Positions 16,549-26,186 of a DNA stretch of 64,000 bases are shown piece after piece. This DNA is from an uncultured Bacteroidales bacterium (GTDB taxonomy: Bacteria; Bacteroidota; Bacteroidia; Bacteroidales; UBA932), in NCBI GenBank assembly GCA_944326365.1, contig CALVDR010000005.1:1-64000 (forward strand), in the 5' to 3' direction. Positions within the stretch are counted from its first letter, which is position 1; each line of letters starts with the position of its first letter. Position numbers and translations under genes: made by a program. The notes under the pieces were generated by a model that made no database searches, was not told where the DNA came from, and was given only the letters and a program-made list of their open reading frames with translations.

Positions 16549-18024
16549 ATGATAACTTTTTGTCTGTCGATACTTGCATTGATAGCAGGCTATCTGTTTT
16601 ACGGAAAATTCGTGGACAGATTTTTCGGTTCAGACTCTGGAAAACCGACTCCGGCAGTCACAAAGGCCGATAATGTCGACTTCAAGGTCATGCCCACCTG
16701 GAAAGTCTTTGTCATCCAGTTCCTGAACATTGCCGGTCTCGGCCCTATTTTCGGAGCGATAATGGGTGCGGCATACGGTCCTGCCGCCTATCTGTGGATA
16801 GTCTTCGGCTGTATATTCATGGGTGCGGTGCATGATTATTTCTCCGGGATGCTCTCCCTGAGAAACGGAGGAGTGAATATGCCTGATGTCACCGGAAAAT
16901 ATCTTGGAAAGGCCGGCAAGACGGTCATGACCGTAATAGTCCCTTTCCTGCTGCTGGCCATAGGTGTCTCTTTCGTGACCGGACCTGCGGATCTGATGCA
17001 GTCCCTGACAGGATGGGACAAGACCTGGTGGCTGTACATAATTTTCGTGTATTATATTCTCGCCACTCTTCTTCCAATAGACAAGATCATAGGTTCGATA
17101 TATCCGTTTATGGGTGCCGCCTTGCTTTTCATGGCTGTAGGAGTCGGAGGGGCCATGCTGGCAGGAGATATTTCAGGAAGCATTTCCATGCCCGAACTTA
17201 CACCGGACACTCTGAAAAACTATCATTCGGATCCTCAGGACAATATCCTGATTCCGATGCTTTTCATAGTGATTTCCTGCGGCGCCATATCCGGTTTCCA
17301 TTCTACACAGTCCCCTCTGATGTCCAGATGTCTGAAAAATGAAAAATACGGACGTCCGGTATTCTACGGAGCCATGATAGCAGAAGGTATAGTGGCCATG
17401 ATTTGGGCGAGCGCCGCCATGGCTTATTTCGGCGGTCCGGAAGGTCTGAACAAGGCTGCTACGGAAGGAATCATGATAGACGGTGTCCTGACTCAGGTCA
17501 CTCCTGCCATTGCCGTGGATATGATATGCAAGAGCTGGCTGGGCAAGGTCGGAGCCGTCATTGCGGTAGTAGGTGTGGTGGTCTGTCCAATCACTTCCGG
17601 AGATACCGCGTTCAGAAGCATGCGTCTGACGCTGGCAGATCTTTTCAGATATGACCAGAAGAAAATTGCCAACCGTCTGGTCATATCGGTGCCGGTCTTT
17701 ATCGTGGCTTATTTCTGCTGCATGATGGATTTCTCCACCATATGGAATTATGTGGGAATATGCAACCAGATATTGGCGGCGCTGGTTCTGTGGACTGTGG
17801 CTGCATATCTGATGAAGTCCGGGAAACCGCATTGGATGGCATCGGTTCCGGCCACATTCCTGACTTTTGTATGCGTTAGTTATTTCATGATTGCTCCATA
17901 CAGGTCAGGCGGACTTCATCTTGATCCTGCAATCGGCTATGTATCGGGTGCCGCCGTGGCATTGTCAGTGTTTGCCTGCTGTATCATCATGTCAGGAAAA
18001 CGGTATAAGGGCGTTGCCGGATAG
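16549..18024 (+). CDS. cstA: CstA-family carbon starvation / pyruvate transporter
   Basis: A 491-residue polytopic inner-membrane protein with about a dozen hydrophobic segments. CstA signatures are clear: LNIAGLGPIFGAIMGAAYGPAA, GAVHDYFSGMLSLR, FHSTQSPLMSRCLKNE and VCPITSGDTAFRSMRL. Members import pyruvate or peptides under carbon limitation. This is the short (about 480-residue) form without the C-terminal extension of E. coli CstA. It is convergent to the Fur-family gene with only 27 bp between stops. Confidence 0.92.
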   Translation: MITFCLSILALIAGYLFYGKFVDRFFGSDSGKPTPAVTKADNVDFKVMPTWKVFVIQFLNIAGLGPIFGAIMGAAYGPAAYLWIVFGCIFMGAVHDYFSGMLSLRNGGVNMPDVTGKYLGKAGKTVMTVIVPFLLLAIGVSFVTGPADLMQSLTGWDKTWWLYIIFVYYILATLLPIDKIIGSIYPFMGAALLFMAVGVGGAMLAGDISGSISMPELTPDTLKNYHSDPQDNILIPMLFIVISCGAISGFHSTQSPLMSRCLKNEKYGRPVFYGAMIAEGIVAMIWASAAMAYFGGPEGLNKAATEGIMIDGVLTQVTPAIAVDMICKSWLGKVGAVIAVVGVVVCPITSGDTAFRSMRLTLADLFRYDQKKIANRLVISVPVFIVAYFCCMMDFSTIWNYVGICNQILAALVLWTVAAYLMKSGKPHWMASVPATFLTFVCVSYFMIAPYRSGGLHLDPAIGYVSGAAVALSVFACCIIMSGKRYKGVAG

Positions 18025-18051
18025 CACTGTGGAATTGCAGGCGGCAGGAAG

Positions 18052-18513
18052 TCATTTCTGCACCGCCAGTTTTTTCCTTCTCGTAGGTTTGCCTATCAGC
18101 TGGATGTCTATGTCTTCTATGCTGTAGCCTCTGAAACGGCGTTTGCTGAAATAGTTTTCTATCAGCTCCACCAGTTCGTTGTCCACAATATCCTTGAATT
18201 CATGGTTTTCGCAGTCGTATATATGAAAGTGCTTGAAAGTATTGACATCGAAGTACATCTTGTTGTTCGAACTGAGCCGGTGATGATAAATCCCGAGCAT
18301 CGCCATATTGGTAAGGATATTGTAGACTGATGCGACCGTGACTTTCGTATCACAGCTTTTACGGATTTCGTCAGTCACCATGTCGGCAGAGGCGTGCCCG
18401 AGCCTGAGCATTGCTTCGTGCACGGCCAGCCTTTGCGGCGTAGCTTTGAGCGAATGTGCCTTGAGAACATTCCGGAACCGGTCCATATCGTTTTTTGTGG
18501 TCTGGCTTATCAT
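18052..18513 (-). CDS. Fur/PerR-family transcriptional regulator
   Basis: A 153-residue Fur-fold regulator. The winged helix is typical: LKATPQRLAVHEAMLRLGHASADMVTDEIR and VTVASVYNILTNMAMLGI. The dimerisation domain keeps FKHFHIYDCENHEFKDI, but only one Cys is present where PerR/Fur proteins usually have CxxC, and the C-terminal second CxxC is absent, so the structural zinc site is missing. The C-terminal end is basic (RRKKLAVQK). It is divergent from an SDR gene, with two operator-like repeats between, suggesting autoregulation and control of the SDR. Confidence 0.87.
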   Translation of the reverse strand: MISQTTKNDMDRFRNVLKAHSLKATPQRLAVHEAMLRLGHASADMVTDEIRKSCDTKVTVASVYNILTNMAMLGIYHHRLSSNNKMYFDVNTFKHFHIYDCENHEFKDIVDNELVELIENYFSKRRFRGYSIEDIDIQLIGKPTRRKKLAVQK

Positions 18514-18582
18514 AATTTACGGTTAATGTGCGCAAAAATAAATAAAATTGGCCTGCCGACAAAATAAAATTGAAATATTCAA

Positions 18583-18619
18583 AATTAAATAATTGTCAAT
18601 ATAAATTAAATTATTGTCA
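18583..18619. promoter_or_regulatory. Tandem operator-like repeats between fur and SDR genes
   Basis: AATTAAATAATTGTCA (18583-18598) and AATTAAATTATTGTCA (18604-18619) differ at one base and are spaced exactly 21 bp, two helical turns, in the 111-bp divergent gap. They resemble the AT-rich sites bound by Fur/PerR proteins, so binding by the adjacent regulator is the simple inference. Confidence 0.5.
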
Positions 18620-18624
18620 TTGAT

Positions 18625-19470
18625 ATGAGTATTAAAGGAATACCATTCGGAAAATATGAATCGGCAGCGGTGATTACCGGAGCTGCAGGCGGTATGGGCC
18701 GGATTTATGCCGGACTTCTGGCGGAGAACGGGTATTGTCTCATCATGGTCGACATATCCGGAGAGAATCTGGCCAAGGCTGCGGATGAGGTGCGCGGACT
18801 GGTGGATAAGTCAGGTCTGGACCCGGACGGGAAATTCAGGATATTGACTCTTGCTCAGGATCTTTCACAAATGGATGCTGCATCGAAAGTGGGGGAGGCG
18901 GCTGCAGGATTCGGTGTCCCCGTGGATATTCTCATAAACAATGCAGGCCTGTTTTTCTTCAGGGAAATGGCTTCTACGGACAAAAACAAGCTGTCTGCGA
19001 TCATGATGGTCCACAATTATACTCCGCTGATGCTGTGCAGGGAATTTCTTCCTGCAATGAAGGAGAGAAAACATGGATACATCCTGAATATCTCGTCTCT
19101 GGCTGCATGGATGCCGTGGCCGGCCGTGGGCATGTACGCGAATACGAAACGTTTCATCAAGGCTTTTTCCCGTTCGCTCAGGGTTGAATGCCGGGGGACT
19201 GGAGTGAGCGTGACTACTGCGTATTTCGGCGCGGTGGATACGCCTCTGTATTCTCTGAAACCGTCGCTGCGCAGGCTGGCCGTAAGGATTTATGTGATGA
19301 TACCTCCCCGGAAGGCTGTCGAGAAAGCTCTCAAGGCGATGTTCGGAAGAAGAAAACAGCTCATGCCTGGATTGATAAACAAGATTTTCCTGCCTCTGAT
19401 AGCGATACTTCCGGACTGGATTATCGGCCCGGTTTACGGACTTGTGAAAAAACATGTCAAGGGTCTTTGA
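18625..19470 (+). CDS. SDR-family oxidoreductase
   Basis: A 281-residue classical short-chain dehydrogenase/reductase. The cofactor loop reads TGAAGGMGRIYA (residues 18-29), then INNAG near residue 108, the catalytic serine in NISSLAAW and the YANTK catalytic Tyr-Lys near residue 170. The C-terminal segment is hydrophobic (IFLPLIAILPDWIIGPVYGL), suggesting membrane association as in SDRs acting on lipids. Substrate unknown. The divergent Fur-family gene and the shared operator suggest regulation by metal or oxidative stress. Confidence 0.88.
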   Translation: MSIKGIPFGKYESAAVITGAAGGMGRIYAGLLAENGYCLIMVDISGENLAKAADEVRGLVDKSGLDPDGKFRILTLAQDLSQMDAASKVGEAAAGFGVPVDILINNAGLFFFREMASTDKNKLSAIMMVHNYTPLMLCREFLPAMKERKHGYILNISSLAAWMPWPAVGMYANTKRFIKAFSRSLRVECRGTGVSVTTAYFGAVDTPLYSLKPSLRRLAVRIYVMIPPRKAVEKALKAMFGRRKQLMPGLINKIFLPLIAILPDWIIGPVYGLVKKHVKGL

Positions 19471-19478
19471 AAAATGAT

Positions 19479-19486
19479 TATCTTTG
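19479..19486 (+). promoter_or_regulatory. -7 box of trxB
   Basis: TATCTTTG, a perfect TAnnTTTG, 58 bp before the trxB start. Confidence 0.5.
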
Positions 19487-19544
19487 CACGTTTGGCGGGT
19501 TGTCCGTGCGTGACTGTCCGTCCTGAGGATATTATTTAACGATA

Positions 19545-20471
19545 ATGAAAATGGAAAACATAAAATGCCTGATCATCGGAGGCGGCCCAGCAGGCTATAC
19601 TGCTGCGATATATGCTTCCCGTGCGAATCTTTCACCGGTCCTGTATGAGGGTATCCAGCCCGGAGGCCAGCTCACCACCACGACTGACATTGAGAACTAC
19701 CCGGGCTTCGAAAACGGTATAGGCGGGCAGGCACTTATGGATGCTATGCGTGCGCAGGCCGTGCGGCTCGGCGCTGATCTCAGGCGCGGAATAGTCTCCA
19801 AGGCGGATTTGTCGTCAAGACCATTCAAGCTGACGCTTGACAGCGGGGAAGAAGTGTCTGCAGAGGCTCTGATCATTGCTACCGGTGCTACGGCCAAATA
19901 TCTGGGCCTCGAATCGGAAACGAAATTCAGGGGAATGGGAGTGTCGGCATGTGCCACCTGTGACGGTTTCTTCTACAGGAACAGGAACGTGGCTGTCGTC
20001 GGCGGAGGCGATACTGCATGCGAGGAAGCCTCATATCTTGCAAATATCTGCAAAAAAGTATACATGATCGTGCGTCGTGACGTACTGAGGGCATCACAGG
20101 CCATGCAGGACAGGGTCATGAACACCCCGAATATAGAAATCCTGTGGAATTGCAACACTCAGGAAGTCCTCGGGGATCTTTCCGGAGTGACCGGAGCCAG
20201 ACTTCTGAGAAAGGATGGGGAAGTGTTCGACATAGCGATAGACGGATTTTTCCTGGCGATAGGGCATCATCCGAATTCCGAAGTCTTTTCCGAATGGGTC
20301 AGGACTGACGGGAACGGATATATCATCACTGACGGGAAGACTTCCAGAACCAATGTCGAGGGCGTGTTCGCGGCCGGAGACGTGCAGGATCCACTCTACA
20401 GACAGGCTGTCACTGCTGCCGCATCAGGCTGCCGTGCCGCTCTGGATGCTGAAAAATTTCTTAATATCTAA
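19545..20471 (+). CDS. trxB: Thioredoxin reductase
   Basis: A 308-residue NADPH- and FAD-dependent reductase of thioredoxin. FAD-binding GGGPAGYTAA is near residue 14, the redox pair CATCDG near residue 137, the NADPH-binding GGGDTACEEA near residue 155, and the C-terminal FAD motif GVFAAGDVQDPLYRQ near residue 277. Length and order are those of low-molecular-weight bacterial TrxB. It has its own promoter and lies 27 bp upstream of bamD. Confidence 0.96.
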   Translation: MKMENIKCLIIGGGPAGYTAAIYASRANLSPVLYEGIQPGGQLTTTTDIENYPGFENGIGGQALMDAMRAQAVRLGADLRRGIVSKADLSSRPFKLTLDSGEEVSAEALIIATGATAKYLGLESETKFRGMGVSACATCDGFFYRNRNVAVVGGGDTACEEASYLANICKKVYMIVRRDVLRASQAMQDRVMNTPNIEILWNCNTQEVLGDLSGVTGARLLRKDGEVFDIAIDGFFLAIGHHPNSEVFSEWVRTDGNGYIITDGKTSRTNVEGVFAAGDVQDPLYRQAVTAAASGCRAALDAEKFLNI

Positions 20472-20498
20472 TGGCTTACGGCCGAAGACCAAGTTCGA

Positions 20499-21356
20499 AT
20501 GAAACGTTTTATTATTCTGGTTTTAGGAACAGCGTTTCTGTTCTCATGCAAATCCCAGTACGAGGTGCTGCTGAACAGCAATGATGTCGACACGAAATAC
20601 GAGGCTGCTTTCGAATACTACAATAACGGCAAATATTCGAAGGCCGCTGCTCTGTTCGAATCCTTGTCTATGCTGACCACCGGTACCGAAAAGGACGATA
20701 CCGTGCAGTATTATTGGGGATTGAGCAACTACAGATTCCGTGACTACTATACAGCCGAGACGAATTTCGACCATTTCCTCGAGTATTTCCCGAGAAGTCC
20801 CTTTGCTTCCGAAGCGAGATTCCTCCGTCTGGACTGTCTCTATCGCTCCACACTCAGATATGAACTGGACCAGAATCCTACTTACAAGGCCATGAATGCC
20901 ATATCGGAATATATGCAGGAATATCCGAATTCCGTACACATGGAGACATGCGAACTCATGATGTCGGATCTGGAGGAGCGTCTGGATACCAAGGCATTCG
21001 AAGCGGCCAGGCTTTACTACAAGATGGAGGACTACATAGCGTCGAGGGTGGCTTTCAGGAATGTGCTGAAAGATGATGCTGACAATATGTACCGTGAGGA
21101 TATCCTTTACTACATAGCGATGTCATCATATAAATATGCGCAGTTGAGCGTGCACCAGAAGCAGAAGGAACGGTACATGACATTCGTGGACGACTATCTG
21201 AATTTCAAGGGAGAGTATCCTGATTCCGGTTATTGCAGGGAACTGGATCTCCTTTACCGCAGGGCGCAGCGTGCTTTGGGCCGATATGCCGGGGAGGAAA
21301 CAGCGAAATCCGGCAGGGAACTTGAAAAGGAAATCAAAAAAATGAAAAATATTTGA
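20499..21356 (+). CDS. bamD: Outer-membrane assembly lipoprotein BamD
   Basis: A 285-residue lipoprotein (lipobox FLFSC at residue 17) of five TPR-like repeats, starting with YEAAFEYYNNGKYSKAAALFE and containing YYWGLSNYRFRDYYTAETNFDHFLEYFP. It is the essential partner of BamA (29316-31913) in inserting beta-barrel proteins. Gene order bamD then rpoZ is the usual one in Bacteroidales. Confidence 0.92.
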   Translation: MKRFIILVLGTAFLFSCKSQYEVLLNSNDVDTKYEAAFEYYNNGKYSKAAALFESLSMLTTGTEKDDTVQYYWGLSNYRFRDYYTAETNFDHFLEYFPRSPFASEARFLRLDCLYRSTLRYELDQNPTYKAMNAISEYMQEYPNSVHMETCELMMSDLEERLDTKAFEAARLYYKMEDYIASRVAFRNVLKDDADNMYREDILYYIAMSSYKYAQLSVHQKQKERYMTFVDDYLNFKGEYPDSGYCRELDLLYRRAQRALGRYAGEETAKSGRELEKEIKKMKNI

Positions 21357-21405
21357 AACCCGTACCGCCCGGACGTGTATAATTATATAGAGAAACAATA
21401 TTGAC

Positions 21406-21726
21406 ATGAATAAGAAAATACCTACAAACACAGTTACCAGAGATCTCTGCGATATCGCAGCTCCTACAGGAAATATCTATGAATCAGTGGTCATTCTGGC
21501 CAAGAGAGCCAATCAGATAGCCATCGCCGAGAAAAAGGAACTGACCAGGAAACTCGAAGACTTCAAGAACGAGAGAGATACCATGGAGGAAGTCTTTGAA
21601 AACAGGGAGCAGATAGAGATTTCAAAATATTACGAAAAGCAGCCCAAGCCTGCGCTCGTGGCGATCACCGAGTTCGAGAACGGTGAGATCTTCTACAGGA
21701 TGGCGAAGAAGGAAGACGAAGAATAA
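21406..21726 (+). CDS. rpoZ: RNA polymerase omega subunit (Bacteroidetes type)
   Basis: A 106-residue protein with VTRDLCDIAAPTGNIYESVVILAKRANQIAIAEKKEL, the omega-type helix that wraps the beta-prime C terminus. The C-terminal half (FENGEIFYRM) is the Bacteroidetes extension. It follows bamD by 49 bp and precedes recN by 14 bp. The flavoprotein and DUF4835 genes that often lie between rpoZ and recN in related genomes are absent. Confidence 0.88.
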   Translation: MNKKIPTNTVTRDLCDIAAPTGNIYESVVILAKRANQIAIAEKKELTRKLEDFKNERDTMEEVFENREQIEISKYYEKQPKPALVAITEFENGEIFYRMAKKEDEE

Positions 21727-21740
21727 TCATTGTATTACGG

Positions 21741-23441
21741 ATGCTCAGAAAACTCAGCGTCAGGAATTATGTGCTTATAGACTCTCTGGAGACAGAATTT
21801 CCGGAGGGCCTTATAATAATCACAGGGCAGACCGGGGCGGGGAAATCCATTCTTCTCGGGGCCCTGTCACTTCTGCTGGGAGCCAAGGCTGACGCATCCA
21901 TGATAGGAGAGTCGTCCGACAACTGTGTAGTCGAAGGCGAATTCATCGCCGGTCCGGATGACTCCATCCTGAAATCCCTGCTTGAAGAGAATGATGTGGA
22001 CTGGTGCGACGGACATCTCATCGTCAGAAGAGTCTTGAACCCTACCGGACGGTCACGTTCGTTTGTCAACGATTCGCCTGTACCGGTGCAGCTGCTTTCA
22101 TCCATTTCATCCAGACTCATAGATATCCATTCCCAGCATCAGACACTCCTGCTTTCCGACAAGCATTTCCAGATGTCGCTTCTGGATCATTTCGCGGGTG
22201 ATAAGAATCTGCTGGAGGATTACAGAACGCATTTCAGGGCTTATAATGTTGTCCGCTCCGAGCTGGATCAGCTGGAGCAGTCAGCCGAAAAGGCCAGGGC
22301 AGACTTCGAGTACAACAAATCCAGACTGGACAGACTGGTATCCGCCAGTCTCAAGGACGGAGAGCTTGCAGATCTTGAACTTGAGCAGAAGCAGCTCTCC
22401 AATGCAGAGGAGATCAAGTCCGGCCTTTGCGCGGCGGAGAATCTTTTAGGGTCCGTACAGTCAGGGGAAGGGGAGATTTCCGTCCCTGCGTTGTTGAGAG
22501 ATGCCGCCCGTCACCTGGACAGGATTTCTGCCTATGTACCTGCAGCTGCTGCCTTGTCTGAGCGGATTGAAAGTTCCAGACTTGAGCTCGACGACATACT
22601 TTCTGATCTCGCAGGGCTCAATTCCGATACGGAAATTTCAGAGGACAGGCTTCATGAAGTAGAGGACAGGCTGTCCCTTCTCTATTCTCTTATGAGATCA
22701 TATTCGTGTCCTGATGAAGCCGGACTGATAGCAGAGCGTGAAAGATTGTCTGAAGCCGTTTCCGGCATCGCCTTGTCCGATGAAAGAAGGGCGGAACTGA
22801 AAGCCCGTCTTGAAAACGAAGACAAGGAGCTGGAAAAGGCTGCCAGGGCCCTTTCAGCTGCCAGACAGTCTGCAGCCGGAAAACTGTCTTCGTCCATCCG
22901 TGACACTGTCCGGTCCATGGAACTGCCTGATGCGGAATTCAGAATAGTCCTGACACCTTCACCGCGTAATCAGGAAGGTACGGATGCCGTCCAGTATGAG
23001 TTCTCTTCTACCGGAAAGAATCTTGCAGATGTCTCCAAATGTGCTTCCGGCGGCGAGATGTCAAGGATAATGCTTGCCCTGAAGTCCATCATGGCCAGAT
23101 ATGCCAATATGCCTGCCATGATTTTCGATGAAATAGACACAGGTGTTTCAGGCAGTGTCGCTGACAAGATGGGAACTGTCATTTGTGCCATGGGACGGTT
23201 CATGCAGGTTTTTGCCATCACCCATCTTCCACAGGTGGCAGCCAAAGGGTCCGCACACTATGTCGTCACCAAAACCTCATGTGACGGACGTACCGTATCG
23301 GAAATGAAAAGACTCTCCGACAGTCAGAGAGTCCGGGAAATAGCGAGGATGCTGAGCGGCTCGGTCCTTACAGATGCAGCCATGGCAAATGCCAGAGCCT
23401 TGCTTGCCGACGGTCAGTCCTTGAGCAGTGTTATCGAATAG
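21741..23441 (+). CDS. recN: DNA repair ATPase RecN
   Basis: A 566-residue SMC-like protein that acts at double-strand breaks. Walker A is GQTGAGKSILLGALSLLLG (about residues 29-47); a central coiled coil spans about residues 150-380; the ABC signature ASGGEMSRIMLALK, Walker B MIFDEIDTGVSG and the H-loop ITHLPQVAA complete the head domain. Length is as expected. Its last 28 bp overlap the convergent LysM gene. Confidence 0.95.
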   Translation: MLRKLSVRNYVLIDSLETEFPEGLIIITGQTGAGKSILLGALSLLLGAKADASMIGESSDNCVVEGEFIAGPDDSILKSLLEENDVDWCDGHLIVRRVLNPTGRSRSFVNDSPVPVQLLSSISSRLIDIHSQHQTLLLSDKHFQMSLLDHFAGDKNLLEDYRTHFRAYNVVRSELDQLEQSAEKARADFEYNKSRLDRLVSASLKDGELADLELEQKQLSNAEEIKSGLCAAENLLGSVQSGEGEISVPALLRDAARHLDRISAYVPAAAALSERIESSRLELDDILSDLAGLNSDTEISEDRLHEVEDRLSLLYSLMRSYSCPDEAGLIAERERLSEAVSGIALSDERRAELKARLENEDKELEKAARALSAARQSAAGKLSSSIRDTVRSMELPDAEFRIVLTPSPRNQEGTDAVQYEFSSTGKNLADVSKCASGGEMSRIMLALKSIMARYANMPAMIFDEIDTGVSGSVADKMGTVICAMGRFMQVFAITHLPQVAAKGSAHYVVTKTSCDGRTVSEMKRLSDSQRVREIARMLSGSVLTDAAMANARALLADGQSLSSVIE

Positions 23442-25057
23442 TCCGGCCCGTATACTATGCGTCTGATGCCGGAATTTACGCAGCCTTTCTTACCTTCTTC
23501 CTTTATGAATCTGAAGTCAGCCTGCAGCATCTCCTTTTCGTTTGTCTCCAGTCTTGCCGTCCAGTCTTTCCCGTATTCTGATACCATCCCCAGAAAATAG
23601 GAGGCTATGTCGTAGCCTTGAAAAGCGTACGGAGTAGGTTCCGTATTGTAAAGCGCCCTGTACTTCCTGACAAAATCCATCACTGCAGGATCATCATAGT
23701 CCACGTAGTAGGCTATCGAGGTGTGCAGTCTGGTATTGTGGAGGTTGTCTACCTCGATGGTCTCGAAACTCCTTATTTTCGACGGGCCGTAGAGTACCAC
23801 GTCGTATTCACTGTGAATCAGCAGATTCAGGTTTCTCACCACATCGTTTACGAAGGCTTCGCTTTCCGACATCACCAGCACCCTGTTCGCAGCGTTCTGA
23901 TTCATCATCTGCATGAGAGGTTCCTGAACGTCGCGGCCTTCCAGAATACTGTAGGAGAATGTGCTGAACGGAATCCCGTCTTTTTCGAGAATCGTGCTCA
24001 TCACTCCCATCGTTTCGATGTTTCTCGCCCCCTTTTCGTAAATCACTATCACCTTTTCATCCTCACTCTGCCTGTCTTCACGGATCCATTCGGCCAGATC
24101 TTCATACAGCAGCAGTGACGGGGTAGGGACCTGGATGAAATTCGCATGCTCCGAAGCCAGATATTCGGCCCTGTGATCCAGCGGAGACACGATGAAAGTG
24201 TGGTCCGGACATTTGTCCAGAGTTTTGGCAAGGTCTCCTGCAGATACCGGACCGATCACGATGTCGCTAAGCCCGAGCCGTTCCTCGGTCACAGGTATCA
24301 CGCCTCCGCTGGCATCGTATACGTTCAGGTCGATGTCAGCACCTCTGTCTCCCAGTTCCTTGACCGCCATGAGCGTGCCGCTGTAGAAGTCGATGCTTCC
24401 GGTTCTCGGCTTCAGCCCATGGGCGTCAAAAGGCATGACCAGTACGGCATTCACTTTGCCGCTTTCCGCGGCAATGGCCGTTTCTTCCTGTTTCCGGACC
24501 GGAGAGTCCTCTGCTGCCGCCTGCACTGCCGTCGTGTCTGCTGCAGCCTGCACCGACCATGTCCCGCCGACAGGTATCATAAGTTTCTGACGTTTTCTGA
24601 GCTTGTTCCCCGTCAGTCCGTTGACTTCCATGATAGCCTCTACAGGCACACCGTATTTTTCAGAGATCGCTTCCAGATTTTCATACCATTTGACTGTATG
24701 GATGATGTATTCGTCCGATCCGGTCTTCTTCTGTTTCTGTTTCGGCTGTCTTTCAGGGATGTTTCTGCTGTCCTGTACGGTTTCGGGGATGAGGATGATG
24801 GCATTCTTCTTCAGTCCTTCCGCCTTGACTGCCGGATTCGCTTCGTATATCTGGTCGATAGTGACATTGTATGCCTTGCTGATGGAATACAGTGTCTGGC
24901 GCTCGAGAACTATGTGCGAATAGTAGACTTTCCCGTCCACTTTCACCTTTTCCTTCGATATGGTCACTGGTACCGGTGCGTACTCCTGGGCATTCAGCCA
25001 GGCCGGCACCGCAAAGGACAGCATTATCACTGCAAAAATGCTTGACAGATGTTTCAT
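23414..25057 (-). CDS. LysM protein with periplasmic-binding-type domain
   Basis: A 547-residue secreted protein (signal MKHLSSIFAVIMLSFAVP, cleavage near LNAQ). Two LysM repeats follow (about residues 47-92, RQTLYSISKAYNVTIDQIYEA; and 115-162, ENLEAISEKYGVPVEAIMEV), then a type I periplasmic-binding-like fold from about residue 205 (AVLVMPFDAHGL, DIVIGPVSAGDLAKTLD). This Bacteroidetes architecture is probably a peptidoglycan-associated factor; the binding domain is reminiscent of LpoA. It is the last gene of the ompH-glycosyltransferase-LysM operon. Confidence 0.85.
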   Translation of the reverse strand: MKHLSSIFAVIMLSFAVPAWLNAQEYAPVPVTISKEKVKVDGKVYYSHIVLERQTLYSISKAYNVTIDQIYEANPAVKAEGLKKNAIILIPETVQDSRNIPERQPKQKQKKTGSDEYIIHTVKWYENLEAISEKYGVPVEAIMEVNGLTGNKLRKRQKLMIPVGGTWSVQAAADTTAVQAAAEDSPVRKQEETAIAAESGKVNAVLVMPFDAHGLKPRTGSIDFYSGTLMAVKELGDRGADIDLNVYDASGGVIPVTEERLGLSDIVIGPVSAGDLAKTLDKCPDHTFIVSPLDHRAEYLASEHANFIQVPTPSLLLYEDLAEWIREDRQSEDEKVIVIYEKGARNIETMGVMSTILEKDGIPFSTFSYSILEGRDVQEPLMQMMNQNAANRVLVMSESEAFVNDVVRNLNLLIHSEYDVVLYGPSKIRSFETIEVDNLHNTRLHTSIAYYVDYDDPAVMDFVRKYRALYNTEPTPYAFQGYDIASYFLGMVSEYGKDWTARLETNEKEMLQADFRFIKEEGKKGCVNSGIRRIVYGPDYSITLLKD

Positions 25058-25067
25058 CGGCTGGATA

Positions 25068-26186
25068 TTAAAGTGTTTTGCAGAAATCGAGCAAGCCGTC
25101 GCAGAATGTCTCCCACGACAGTTCCTTCTTTACTTTTTGAATATTCTTTACGCAGGTTTCGCGGATTTCAGGATTTGCGAAATATCTGGTTATTGCATCC
25201 CTTACGGCTTCAGCCGTAATCTCGGAAACTACCACGCCGGTCCCTTTGTCACCGATGGTCTCTTTAAGCCCGCCCACGTCGGTGACAATCATCGGGACTT
25301 CGAAGTGATACGATACTGAACTGATGCCGCTTTGGGTCGCACTCCTGTACGGCAGTACGGATACATCGGCGGCGGAAAAGAAGTCGGCTACTTCCGAATC
25401 CTTTATGTAGTGCAGGAATGTGTGTATGCGGTCTTTCCCTGCAGCATCGATCATCCCGGCATATCTGTCGAAAGACCCGTACGGCTCTCCGGCTATAATC
25501 AGCTGGTAGTCTTCTCCAAGGCCCGAAAAAGCGTCAATCAGGATATCCAGTCCCTTGTACTCCCGTATAAGTCCGAAGAACAGGATGTTCTTCTTCCCGT
25601 GCTCCAGTCCGAGCTTTTCCTCCATGGAGAAACGGTCTTTCCTTTTTCCGAAATGAGAATAGAGCGGATGCGGCAGTACTCTGTATACTGCATCAGGTCT
25701 GATTCTGAGCAGGTCTTCGGCTACTGCATCGCACAGGGTGATACAGCCGTCACTGCCTCCGAGAAAATATCGGGTGAACGGCTTGTCAAAAAAACGGGGC
25801 TCGTGCGGAACGACATTGTCAAGAATGGATATGACCTTGCACCGGCCCTTCATCCCTCGGGTCACATATCCGAGAGACGGGGCGAACCATGACATCCAGT
25901 ATCTGACTATCAGCAGGTCAGGATTCCAGTCCCTGATGCTTTTCAGAGTGGCTGTATATGAAAAAGGATTGGCCGTGTCGAGCAGCCTTTCGCTGTCGAT
26001 TTTCACGGCCTCGTCGTCTTCTGTCACGTATTGCGTCTTTCCCGGGAAGAGGAATTCAGGATATTGCCTTTTGAAATTGAAGGCTTTGACATCGTGCCTG
26101 CGTCCCAGTTCGCCGTACAGACAGGCATTGAACTGGGAAATTCCTCCCCGATAGGGATAGAAACAGGACAGAATGGCTATTTTCAA
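25068..26186 (-). CDS. Glycosyltransferase (GT4-like, GT-B fold)
   Basis: A 372-residue GT-B enzyme. The acceptor half begins KIAILSCFYPYRGGISQFN; the donor half has ILFFGLIREYKGLDILIDAF near residue 200 and the nucleotide-sugar motif SVLPYRSATQSGISSVSYHFEVPMIV near residue 285 (E of the EX7E type replaced). It lies directly after the OmpH gene (adjacent bases) and before the LysM gene, so a cell-envelope glycan is a plausible product; the sugar and acceptor are unknown. Confidence 0.85.
   Translation of the reverse strand: MKIAILSCFYPYRGGISQFNACLYGELGRRHDVKAFNFKRQYPEFLFPGKTQYVTEDDEAVKIDSERLLDTANPFSYTATLKSIRDWNPDLLIVRYWMSWFAPSLGYVTRGMKGRCKVISILDNVVPHEPRFFDKPFTRYFLGGSDGCITLCDAVAEDLLRIRPDAVYRVLPHPLYSHFGKRKDRFSMEEKLGLEHGKKNILFFGLIREYKGLDILIDAFSGLGEDYQLIIAGEPYGSFDRYAGMIDAAGKDRIHTFLHYIKDSEVADFFSAADVSVLPYRSATQSGISSVSYHFEVPMIVTDVGGLKETIGDKGTGVVVSEITAEAVRDAITRYFANPEIRETCVKNIQKVKKELSWETFCDGLLDFCKTL

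Noticed and set aside
24146..25045. A long plus-strand ORF antisense to the LysM gene
   Set aside because: It has Arg/His-rich composition typical of an antisense shadow, while the minus frame has signal peptide and two LysM repeats.
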